Source: Azorinus chamasolen
Taxonomy: Eukaryota; Mollusca; Bivalvia; Cardiida; Solecurtidae
Assembly: GCA_963576725.1 (NCBI GenBank)
Contig: OY755241.1
Coordinates: 78,914,003 to 78,978,002 of the forward strand
Length of the DNA stretch: 64,000 nucleotides
Direction: 5' to 3'
In this document: in pieces, positions 1 to 10,043 of the stretch
Layout: every line of letters starts with the position of its first letter
Position numbering within the stretch: position 1 is the first letter of the stretch
Program-made: the position numbers and the translations under genes
The notes under the pieces: generated by a model
The model's input: the letters and a program-made list of their open reading frames with translations, nothing else
What the model was told of the DNA's origin: nothing
Database searches by the model: none

Positions 1-413
1 GTATACATATTTATGTCCGTCATATTTAACATTTAATCTTTTTCCCCATGAATATTCATGTAAGAAATTAGTGAATCACACTGTATAAACATTTTCGCCA
101 TGGAAGAAACTGCAACATTTCTTGTTATGTCCTTCTAAACAGAGATCAGACTCTTCCTCTGGGAACTGTTTTCTTATGTTACAGATCCACTCATGAATTG
201 TTTTGGCATGAGTAGTTTACAGGAACTGAAAAAAGATGTCGATGTTAGACCTTTTCTCCATAAATAGGCTTTTTAACGCTTCTGCAAACACAATAGACCC
301 TGATCTGATGGCTTCTGTAGGAGCTGTCTGATTAGTGTCCGCTCTGTTTACAGTTTCTTGACATTGCCAAGTATATGCCACTGTAAAAGAATTGCATATT
401 AATTATTTCATTG
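1..413. other. Intronic sequence with a decayed P1 palindrome
   Basis: No coding sequence was recognised. Positions 233-415 contain a degenerate P1 element with TTTCTCCATAAATAGGC, a core resembling GACCCTGATCTGATGGC and a centre resembling CTTCTGTAGGAG. This part is taken to be intron upstream of GTF3C5 exon A. Confidence 0.5.
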
Positions 414-1000
414 TTATGTTCTCCGAACGAGGTTGGAGGGACATATTGTGTTTACTCCGTTTATTCCTCTTATTATTATTATTCTTTCTTCTGATTCTTA
501 TTCTTGCTCTTATTTTTCTTCCACCATGAACTTGTCAGACACAGTTCTCGAAAATTAATTGTCTGATCTTAAGAAACTTCACATGAACTCTGCTGGTTAC
601 GTGCATTCAACTTTTGGTTTTTAAAATGTTGCCATGGTAACCAAATGGTGGGCTCTAATTGATCAAAATTTAGATATTGTTTGATTTTGCTGAAAATTGG
701 TATGATGGGGTACTTTTGTACCCTGAACTCAATCATAGGTGTTTCGAAAGTAATGGTAATGGACTGGTGGCCTCTAATTTAGCAAAATTTAGACATTATT
801 AAATTTTGCTGAAAATTAGTAAGTAGGGGTATAATATGGTGTGTACTCCAAACTTAATGGCAGGTGTTTCAAAAGTGGTGGTTGCCATAGTAATCTGGTA
901 ATGGCCTGTGATAGGTGAATATTTAGATATTTGCCCATTAATGCCTGTTTTCTGTCTTTTATTATGTAACGGATTCGGTAACAATTAGATCTTGTTCTTT
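414..1000 (+). mobile_element. Short degenerate element with two core repeats (Helentron-like, uncertain)
   Basis: It begins TGTTCTCCGAACGAGG, followed by a TTATTATTATTCTT-type simple tract and two diverged copies of a unit containing CAAAATTTAGA and TTGCTGAAAATT (about 655-850). The layout of 5' signature, simple repeat and core repeats resembles the Helentron-like elements further on, but no 3' hairpin end was found. Confidence 0.4.
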
Positions 1001-1116
1001 ATATACCAAATGTTTTAAAATGCTGAATGAATTTTCACCATAATGCATAGGCATGACCATCAGATGATCAAGTAACACAACATTTAACCTTGATCCAGGC
1101 TACATGTATTTGAATC

Positions 1117-1372
1117 TTAACCCTTCGCTTGCTATTCACGTCAATATACCTACCTGTAAAAAGTGAAGACCCAGATGAGACAGCTCCTGCAGGAGCTGTC
1201 TCATCAGTGTCTGCACTATTTACGAGTTGATTGTGCAACCAGTGCACTCCACTGCAGTGATTGCACAGCGATATACTTGTACACAGTGAAGATATATGTA
1301 ATTAAACAACAGGCTGAGGGCATGGGTAAAGAAGGAGAAATGTATATTAAAATTCAGCAAGCGAAGGGTTAA
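1117..1372 (+). mobile_element. P2 MITE copy 1, TTAA-flanked (piggyBac-like)
   Basis: The element is 256 bp with TTAA at both ends. The termini are CCCTTCGCTTGCT on the left and the inverse of CCCTTCGCTTGCTGAA on the right. It contains an internal palindrome centred on CTCCTGCAGGAG at 1184-1195. TTAA target sites and CCC-starting termini are typical of piggyBac MITEs. It ends 30 bp before the acceptor of GTF3C5 exon A. The 69-codon frame inside it is not a gene. Confidence 0.8.
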
Positions 1373-1402
1373 ACTAAGTTTTTTTCCACTACACTATTGT
1401 AG

Positions 1403-1657
1403 GGATGTGTGACTTCCAGTACATGCCTATCAAGATGCTTCCACAGGGAACCTATGCAGATATTTCTGATCAGATTATAATCAGATCTCTCAATAACCGG
1501 CAGGACTACTTTAGCCAGGACGTGCCATTGTTCATTCCACCACTAGCTTTCTCCAGAGTTGACAAACCATGTGACTTCTTATATCGACAGAATATAGAAC
1601 ACAGGGGCGGGTATTCTAATCCAGACTTAAGCAGACCACCAAATCTAATTGGAACAG
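1403..1657 (+). CDS. GTF3C5: GTF3C5 internal exon A (TFIIIC subunit 5)
   Basis: GTF3C5 (TFIIIC63, tau95 in yeast) is a subunit of nuclear TFIIIC, which binds the A and B boxes of tRNA-type promoters and recruits TFIIIB and RNA polymerase III. The exon reads in frame from the codon at 1405. It contains the motif GMCDFQY, where human has GMSDFQY, then a block with IPPLAFSRVD and FLYR, then HRGGYSNP and NLIGT. This is the start of the family's helix-turn-helix region after the N-terminal barrel domain. The acceptor AG is at 1401-1402 behind a T-rich tract, and the donor GT is at 1658-1659. The first two bases complete a Gly codon and the last base starts a split codon (phase 1). A P2 MITE ends 30 bp before the acceptor. 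Human GTF3C5 is compared from memory. The identification is strong because all five exons align in order. Confidence 0.93.
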
Positions 1658-2690
1658 GTAGATAAAAAAGTTAACAAACACTTTCAGTGAATATATTGGT
1701 AACTGTGTAACAAAAGTCACGCAAAATTGGTAGGGTCATCATTGTTGCCTTCGATATTGATGTTTCACCGATATCATGCTCCTATCGATGTATAATACAA
1801 AATTTAGAAGTATCAGTATATTTATAGAGAAGTACTTCCTTACAAAATGAAATTTTATTATGCTTGAAATAATATATCTTAGAGCTGCTGAAGGAGTTCT
1901 GTAATTAGGGTCTGCAGTGCTAGAATGTAAGATCAGTTTAAACAATCTATAATCAGTAATCAATAATTGTGTCATTATCATTTGACAACTCTTCCCCTAG
2001 CATAAATGACAGGTGATTTTCCATGCCCCCTTTTCTGGTCAATGTAAATACCAATACGATAGGGTTTCATGCTTTTTCTACTGTGCATTGCATAACTGAG
2101 ATGCCAGGAGAATGAATCTGTTTGCATAAAGCCTATTAGAATGCATTTTGCAATGGAGATAATATGCATGGGGTAAATTTGTTTGTTTGTTTTTGTTGTT
2201 TTCTTTTTGTAATTTGAATACAAACAAATGACCGGTTTAGTAACAAAAAGTAATTAACATAATTTAGATCTATAAAGCAATTAATTCAAAATTAGCTATT
2301 ATTTATAGCAAATTTTTATGAACTTGATCGAAGTTTTTAGGTTTTTTGGAGATCGAGTTTAGTGGTCTGCATCATCCAACATTATAGCAAATGATGATTG
2401 CTAGTATAACTATAGGAAATAGACCCATGAATAAAGAATTAAAGATAGTATTTAGGCGATTGGGTGCCATTTAAACTTGACTACAGGTTTCGTTGTTTAA
2501 TTTCTTGACTGCAGGCCCAGGTCAAACTGCAGGCCCTGATCAAAGCCTGACAGAGTTGAGTAGACCCTGATAAAACCCTGGCAACACTGACCAAAACCTC
2601 ATTAACAAAATATTCTGATAAAAATTTCTTATAACGTGTAGACCCTCTAACAAATAAGATAAACAATGTAGACCCTGAATCAAAACCTGA
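1658..2690. other. AT-rich intron without recognised gene
   Basis: No exon, RNA gene or intact element was recognised. From about 2505 to 2690 there are scattered degenerate motifs resembling GCCCTGATCAAA and TAGACCCTGA, probably eroded P1-type cores. Confidence 0.5.
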
Positions 2691-3240
2691 TACAGTGCTC
2701 CCTCCCTACTACGACCCTCGGAATAACGATTCCCTCCTTACAACAACGCATGTCACTGTTTCCGAAACAACAAGACTCCAGAAACTATTTTTTTCCACCG
2801 TATTTTCTTCATGCCTCCATCAAACCCTATGTTGTGACCACAAAGTGACGTTTCTAAAGAGTGGCCATAACATAGGGTTTGATTGAGGCATAACCATTTT
2901 AGTTCTTGAAAAACACCTTATCTGGGGATCTGCAAACAAGCTAACTATGTTTGATTTTCCCTCCCTATAACAACTCCCTCTGAACAACACATACAATCTT
3001 CGTGCCCCAAAGGGTGTCCTTGTAGAGTGGAAGCACTGTGGTGTATTTTGAATTTAAATGGATCAACTGATTGATAAATGGAATACCAACTGGTTGAATA
3101 ATGAACATGGCTGAAAGATTACAGTGTGATTGATTAATATAACAAAAGTATATCAATAATGACTACATTGTTTCCTGTTGCACACCCCCCTCATTTCTCC
3201 CTAAAATTTTGATCTAAGATGATCCCTGATCGTAAACTCT
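2691..3240. mobile_element. Fold-back element beginning CAGTGCTCCCTCCCTAC
   Basis: The end CAGTGCTCCCTCCCTAC with ACCCT..ATAACGATTCCCTC recurs at 36719 in nearly the same form. An internal hairpin lies at 2811-2888, with arms CCTCCATCAAACCCTATGTT and its near complement. A second CCCTCC-type end lies around 2958-2985. It looks like a pogo/Tigger-style non-autonomous element. The right boundary is uncertain. Confidence 0.5.
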
Positions 3241-3266
3241 GGGATATTTGTCATACATATAGGGTT

Positions 3267-3359
3267 GTTGCGAGTAGTCATTTTGTACAAACTGATATTA
3301 AATGAGTCAGATTGGAAGTCTCGTTTAATACCAGTTTGTATAAAATGGCTACTTGCAAC
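3267..3359. repeat. Imperfect inverted repeat
   Basis: The arms start GTTGCGAGTAGTCATTTTGT on the left and are mirrored by a right arm ending ATGGCTACTTGCAAC, around a short centre at about 3305-3320. It is a fold-back structure of unknown family in intron 1. Confidence 0.65.
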
Positions 3360-3642
3360 ATATCATATATATGCTGTAAGATCTGGTAAGAAGAAACATT
3401 TTGTTTTTCTTTATCTTGATTCAATTCACGATATACTGATACACAATAGATGATATTTTATTGATACTGGCTCATCAATGTATCGATACAGGATTGCCAG
3501 TCAGTGACAGCCCTAAAAATGGGGACCTTAGAAATTTGAACCAGGAAACATGGTTACTATCATTTTCCAATAGTGTAGACATCAGATAAGAGCTTGAGAG
3601 GACTCCTAGAGGGGCCAGCTAATCACGGTCTACCTTGTTTTT

Positions 3643-4125
3643 TAGGGCTGGGAGGTATTATTGGTTTATCAGTATATTGCGATACTCACGGGGACAATAC
3701 ATATCACGTTATTTTTTTTTCACAAACTTATATTTCTTGTATTATGTATCATGCAGTGTATCCAGATGTATTTCTATGCAGCAAATTTTAAACAAGTGCA
3801 AACCAAGTGATAATGAATTAATAATACAGTAAGTTGCTTAAGGCAGGAACAAAGAAATACAGTCAGCTCCTTTCATTCTTCTCTTCTCAGTTCTGAAAGC
3901 AAACACCTGACTTTAATATCACATAGTTATTGGTCACATTTAAGTTTAATAATGAAAACGCAGTTAATAACCAACCCTTTATTGCATTACAAAGATAATA
4001 TTGCACTCTTAACCAGGAATAGCAAACAGAAAATCCCATTAATAATATTGTGATATATATCGTGATAAGGGACTGAATATCATGATTTATCGTAATACAT
4101 TTTCCAGGGGCGATGCCCAGCTCTA
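3643..4125. mobile_element. hAT-type MITE with 8-bp target duplication
   Basis: The terminal sequences TAGGGCTGGG and (inverted) TAGAGCTGGG are flanked on both sides by the same 8 bp, TTGTTTTT (3635-3642 and 4126-4133). An 8-bp duplication with TAGRG..TGG termini is the hAT signature. The 483-bp body is rich in CGATAT/ATATCG-like sequence and encodes nothing recognisable. The adjacent piece at 3430-3516, ending GACAGCCCTAA, looks like the end of a related copy. Confidence 0.8.
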
Positions 4126-4389
4126 TTGTTTTTCATTCAAAATCTTCCAGTAAATTTGATGATTTCATACTGAATTGACACTTTGGCAAACTAAAATAGT
4201 AGGTTAAAATTTTACCTGATAGAAATGACTTTTTATGCCTTTGCAAACAGGGTCGACTCTGTTCTGCTTATGAAATACTATAGATTTAATTCCTACAGTT
4301 TATGGTAACAAACTTCCTTGTTTCTATTGCTGTTATATGTATTCAGCTTAATGATATGGATACATTCATTAATTCTTACATGAATATTT

Positions 4390-5864
4390 ATTATACGCCC
4401 GTTTGAATAAACAGGAGGTATTATGGAATGGCGCTGTCTGTCCGTCCGTCCGTCTGGTTGTCTGTCCGCCTGTTACATCTCTAACTCAAGTTCCGCTTGG
4501 TGGATCCCTCTCAATTTTAACCACATGTTTATCTAGACATGCTACAGTAGCCTGCCAAGTCCCGGTTTGTTTATCCAAGGTCAAGGTCTTAGAATTAGCG
4601 TTTCGCAAAAATGTTAACCGGTCTGTCTGTCTGTAACAATGGACGTATTATGGAATGGCACTGTCTGTCCGTCTGTCCATCTGGTTGTCTGTCCGTCTGT
4701 AACATCTCTAACTCAAGTTCCGCTTGGTGGATCCTTCCATAATTTAAACACAATGCTTATCTAGACATGCTACAGGAACCTGCCAAGTCCCGGCTCGTTT
4801 ATCCAAGGTCAAGGTTGCTTAATTGGACTTAGAATTTGCATTTAGCATTTGTGTTAAGCAAAAATATTAACCTCAATTTATGTGGAACAAGTCCACTTAT
4901 TTACATAATACTTTGTGATAAGCTTTGAAACTTGGAACGATTGTTCACCGTCACAACCTTCACCTATAGGCAAGGGTAAATAACTCTGTCAAGCATTTTG
5001 ACAGAATTATGCCCCTTTTTAACTTAGAATTTTTGGTTAAGGCTTTGTTAAAGTCCATTTATTTACATAACCCTTTCAGATAAAGCTTTTAGACTTGGAA
5101 CACTTGTTCACCGTCACAACCTTGACCTGTAGGCAAGAGAAAATAACTCTGTCAAGCATTTTGACCGAATTATGCCCCTTTTTAACTTAGAGTTTTTGGT
5201 TAAGGCTTTGTTAAAGTCCATTAATTTACATAACCCTTTCAGATAAAGCTTTTAAACTTGAAACACTTGTTTACCATCACAACCTTCGCCTGTAGGCAAG
5301 AGAAAACAACTCTGTCAAGCATTTTGACAGAATCATTCCCCTTTTTAACTTAGAATTTTTGGTTAAGGCTTTGTTAAAGTTCTTTTATTTACATAACCCT
5401 TTTAGATAAAGCTATTAACCTTGAAACACTTGTTCACCATCACAAGCTTCACCTGTAGGCAAGAGTACATAACTCTGTCCAACATTTTGACAGAATTATG
5501 CTCCCTTTTAACTTAGAAATTTTGGTTAAGGTTTTGGTTAAAGTCCACTTATTTACATAACCCTTTTAGATTAAGCTTTTAAACTTGGAACACTTGCTCA
5601 CCATCACAAGCTTCACCTGTAGGCAAGAGTACATAACATTTGTTCACCATCAGAAGCTTCATCTTCATCTCAAGCATTTACACAATTATGGCACTTTTTA
5701 ATTTAGAGTTTTTGGTTAAGTTTTTTTGTTAAAGTAAGCCTATTTACAACCTTGAAACTTGGTCGCAAAATTGGACTTCGATTTGATTTTTGCAAATACG
5801 TTAACCCCAGTTTATGTTGAACAAAACCTCAACGGGCGTATATTGTGCGCACTGCACTCTTGTT
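4390..5864 (+). mobile_element. Helentron-like non-autonomous element H1
   Basis: It starts TTATACGCCCGTTT, followed by (GTCC)n-type tracts (4438-4465 and a duplicate at 4665-4700). About five diverged core repeats of roughly 175-180 bp follow, each with ACATAACCCTTTCAGATAAA and TTCACC..CACAA. It ends with AACGGGCGTATA (complement of the start) and a small hairpin, GTGCGCACTGCAC, then TCTTGTT. This is the structure described for bivalve pearl/HINE elements. No coding sequence. Confidence 0.7.
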
Positions 5865-6197
5865 AGGTAATGGATTAATGATAAATTGTTCATTGCATAA
5901 TGCTGGCATCTCTATGTGCCAATTCTTGTAGATTGGGCTGCTGGCTGCTATTGGTTAATTTTCATTTAGATTTGCTCACGCCTTCGAGACAATTCTAATG
6001 AATATCAACAAGATGGGGTTTGCAAAGGTGTAACAGATTTAGACAGAATCTAACATAACTTCCTGCCAGTTTATCTGTTGTCTGACTGTCTGTTTGTATG
6101 TCTCTCCGAAACTTTAACCTTGGCCATAACTTCAGAACATTTTAGAGATAGAAATTTAATACTTGACATGATTGTATGCTCATGTCATGAAGCTGCA
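5865..6197. other. Intronic spacer, no feature recognised
   Basis: A short stretch between two Helentron-like elements. It contains a TCTGTTTGTATGTCTCTC tract around 6080-6105 that may be a truncated start of a similar element. No exon. Confidence 0.4.
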
Positions 6198-9100
6198 ATT
6201 TTTATACGCCCACCTAATAAAGGTGGTCGTATATTTTTGTGGCCCTGTCCGTCCGTCCATTCGTTCGTCCGTTCGTTCGTCCGTCAACATTTTGTTTGTC
6301 CGCTGTTTTCTGGGAAAACTATTTGACAGATATTAATGAAACTTCACACAAATGTTAAATGCATCAAGATCTGAAGCTGACTTGATTCTGAGGTTCATTT
6401 GATTTTTCATTTCAGAGTTATGGCCCTTGTCCTTAAAAAATATGCAAATAATTTGTCAGCTGTTTTCTAGGAAAACTATTTGAGAGATAATAATGAAACT
6501 TCACACAAATGTTTAATGCATCAAGATCTGAAGCTGAGTCGATTTTGAGGTTCATTTGATTTGTCGTTTCTGAGTTATGGACCTTTTACTTAAAAAATAA
6601 TGCAAATACATGCAAATATTTTGTCCGCTGTTTTCTGGGAAAACTATTTGACAGATATTAATGAAACTTCACACAAATGTTTAATGCATCAAGATCTGAA
6701 GCTGAGTTGATTCTGAGGATCATTTGATTTTTCATTTCAGAGTTATTGCCCTTGTCGTTAAAAAATATGCAAATAGTTTGTCCGCCGTTTTCTGGGAAAA
6801 CTATTTGAGAGATATTAATGAAACTTCACACAAATTTTAAATGCATCAAGATCTGAAACGGAATTGATTCTGAGGATCATTTTATCTTCGTTTCAGAGTT
6901 ATGGCCCTTGTGCTTAAAAAATAATGCAAATAGTTTGTCCGCTGTTTACTGGGAAAACTGTTTGAGAGATATTAATGAAACTTCATAAAAAAGTTTAATG
7001 CATCAAGGTCTGATGCTGAGTCGATTTTGAGGGTTATTTGATTTTTCCTTTTGGAGTTATTGCCCTTTTACTTAAAAAACATGCAAATATATGCAAATAG
7101 TTTGTCCGCTGTTTTCTGGCAAAAATGTTTGACAGATATTAATGAAACTTTATACACATGTTTAATGCATCAAGACCTGAAGCTAAGTCGATTCTGAGGA
7201 TCATTTGATTTGTTGTTTTGGAGTTATGGCCCTTGCACTTAAAAAAATAATGCAAATATGAGGATGGCCATAACTTTTTCATTTGAAATGATATTTACTT
7301 CAATTTTTTTATATGGTTAAACCTTAATGTGAATTTTCACATATATTGTTGCGGTTTTGATATGTCATTTTTATCTCCCACCGCATAGCGGAGGGGGGTT
7401 ATAGGAATGGCCTTCGTCTGTCCGTCCGTCTGTAACAATTTCGTGTCCGCTCCATATCTCCTATACCCCTTGAAGGATTTTCAAGAAACTTGCCTCAAAT
7501 GTTAACCAAGTTGAGACAATGTGCAGAACATATGTGGCAGATATGTCGGCTCAAGGTCAAGGTCACATTTGAAGGTCAAGGGTTTTAACCTTCAATTTCC
7601 ATTGCATTTTTGTGTCCGCTCCATATCTTCTAAACCCTTTGAAGGATTTTCATAAAACTTGAGTCAAATGTTAACCAAATTAAGACAATGTGCAGAACAC
7701 ATGTGGCAGTCATGTCCGCTCAAGTTCAAGGTCACATTTAAGGGTGAAGTGTTTAAACCTTCAGTTGCCATTACAGTTTCGTGTCCGCTCCATATCTTCT
7801 AAACCCTTTGAAGGATTTTCATAAAACTTGAGTCAAATATTAAATGAATTGAGACGATGTGCAGAACCCATGCGGCAGTCATGTCGGCTCAAGTTCAAGG
7901 TCACATTTGAAGGTCAAGTGTTTAAACCTTCAGTTGCCATTACAGTTTCGTGTCCGCTCCATATCTTCTAAACCCTTTGAAGGATTTTCATAAAACTTGA
8001 GTTAAATATTAAATGAATTGAGACGATGTGCAGAACACATGCGGCAGTCATGTTGACTCAAGGTCAAGGTCACGTTTGAAGGTCAAGTGTTCTAACCTTT
8101 ATTTTCTGTTACATTTTCGTGTCCGCTCCATATCTTCTAAAGCCTTTGAAGGATTTTCATAAAAGTTTAGTTAAATGTTAGCTAAATTGAGACGATGTGC
8201 AGAACACATGTGGCAGTCATGTCGGCTCAAGGTCAAGGTCACATTTGAAGGTGAAGTGTTTAAACCTTCAGTTGCCATTACAGTTTCGTGTCTGCTCCAT
8301 ATCTTCTAAACCCTTTGAAGGATTTTCATAAAACTTGAGTCAAATATTAAATGAATTGAGATGATGTGCAGAACCCATGCGGCAGTCATGTGTTCTGCCC
8401 TTCAATTTCCATCATAGTTTCGTTATCTCCTATACCCCTTGAAGGATTTTCAAGAAACTTGCCTCAAATGTTAACCAAGTTGAGACGATGTGCAGAACAT
8501 ATGTGGCAGATATGTCGGCTCAAGGTCAAGGTCACATTTGAAGGCTTAGTGATTAAATCTTCAATTTCCATTACAGTTCGTGTCCGCTCCATATTTTCTA
8601 AACCATTTGAAGGATTTTCAAAAACTTGAGTAAAATATTAACCAAATTAAGACGATGTGCAGAACGCATGTGGCAGTCATGTCGGCTCAAGTTCAAGGTC
8701 ACATTTGAAGGTGAAGTGTTTAAACCTTCAGTTGCCATTACAGTTTCGTGTCTGCTCCATGTCTTCTAAACCCTTTGAAGGATTTTCATAAAACTTGAGT
8801 CAAATATTAAATGAATTGAGATGATGTGCAGAACCCATTCGGCAGTCATGTTGGCTCAAGGTCAAGGTCAAGTTTGAAGGTCAAGTGTTCTAACCTTTAA
8901 TTTCCGTTACATTTTCGTGTCCGCTCCATATCTTTTAAAGCCTTTGAAGGATTTTCATAAAAGTTTAGTTAAATGTTAGCTAAATTGAGACGATGTGTAG
9001 AACACATGTGCCAGTCATGTCGGCTCAAGGTCAAGGTCACATTTGAAGATCAATTATCTTACCTTCAATTTCCATCATAGTTTCGTTATCTCCTATACCC

Positions 9101-9950
9101 CTTGAAGGATTTTCAATAAACTTGCCTCAAATGTTAACCACGTTGAGACAATGTGCAGAACATATGTGGCAGTCATGTCGGCTCAAGGTCAAGGTAACAT
9201 TTGAAGGCCAAGTGATTTAATCTTCAATTCCCATTACATTTCGTGTCCGCTCCATATCTTCTAAACCATTTGAAGGATTTTCATAAAACTTGAGTCAAAT
9301 ATTAACCGAGTTGAGATGATGTGCAGAACACATGTGGCAGTCATGTCGGCTCAAGGTCAAGGTCACATTTGAAAGTCGTTTTCTTACCTTCAGTTTCCAT
9401 TATATTTGTTTCCGCGTCCTATTTTCTTAACAACTGGAAGGTTGAATGTCAACCACGTTAAAACCCATTGTATCACCTTAAGGTCAATGTCTTAATTTAG
9501 GTGGCGGCGGTGGGGGATATAGCTGTCCTTTGGACTGCCTTGTATTCTAAAGTTATGGTCCTTGAACTTCGTGTGTTCGTGTCCTTGTTAGTCGGTCAAC
9601 TTTTAGTTTGTCTGTTGTTTTCTGGGAAAACTATTAAAATGATATAAATGAAACTTAATACAAATGTTTTAAGCAACAAAATTTGAAGCTGAGTTTATTT
9701 TGAGGTTCATTCAGTTTGTCTTTACAGAGTTATGGCCGTTACACTTTGCAAAAATCTGCAAAAATGAGGATTAGCTGTAACTTTTTTATTTAATAAGATA
9801 TTCACTTCATTTTTTTAAAAAATAGTATCACATAAATATGGAAATCAAGATCTGAAGCACAGATTAGAAAATGTCAACACTTATAAGGCATGTTGAATCG
9901 GAGAAAGTTTGCAAGTGGGCGTATTATGTACCGTATGCGGTACTCTTGTT
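6198..9950 (+). mobile_element. Helentron-like composite H2 (hosts H3)
   Basis: It starts TTTATACGCCCACCTAATAA with a (GTCC/GTTC)n tract at 6246-6290, followed by about six core repeats of roughly 165 bp containing TTTTCTGGGAAAACTATTTG and GATATTAATGAAACTTCACA. The 3' end at 9917-9950 has GGGCGTATTATG, the hairpin GTACCGTATGCGGTAC and TCTTGTT. H3 (7370-9543) interrupts it. Because H2-type 3' sequence occurs both before (7258-7369) and after H3, it could also be two tandem copies. Confidence 0.7.
7370..9543 (+). mobile_element. Helentron-like element H3 nested in H2
   Basis: It starts TTATCTCCCACCGCATAGCG with GTCTGTCCGTCCGTCTG, then about eleven core repeats of roughly 170 bp. The repeats contain GTGTCCGCTCCATATCTTCT, TTTGAAGGATTTTCATAAAA and CTCAAGGTCAAGGTCAC. 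It ends GCGGTGGGGGATA (complement of the start) and CTGTCCTTTGGACTGCCTTGT, a hairpin close to the CTCTTGTT ends of its neighbours. No transposase or helicase is encoded. Confidence 0.7.
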
Positions 9951-10043
9951 TAGCCATGCCAGGATTAAGGTCACACTTCAATGTCAAACGTAAAATGTAT
10001 AGGTCAAAGTGCCTGTGGAGTGCACAGACTGTTTCACCAACTC
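9951..10043. other. Spacer between elements
   Basis: A short stretch with AAGGTCACACTTCAATGTCA-type core-repeat debris. No gene seen. Confidence 0.35.

Noticed and set aside
1163..1372. Recurring small protein (MKTQMRQLLQELSHQ-type) at 1163, 33937 and 52308
   Set aside because: It recurs only because P2 MITE copies carry it. It overlaps the palindrome and shows no codon-level constraint I can see.
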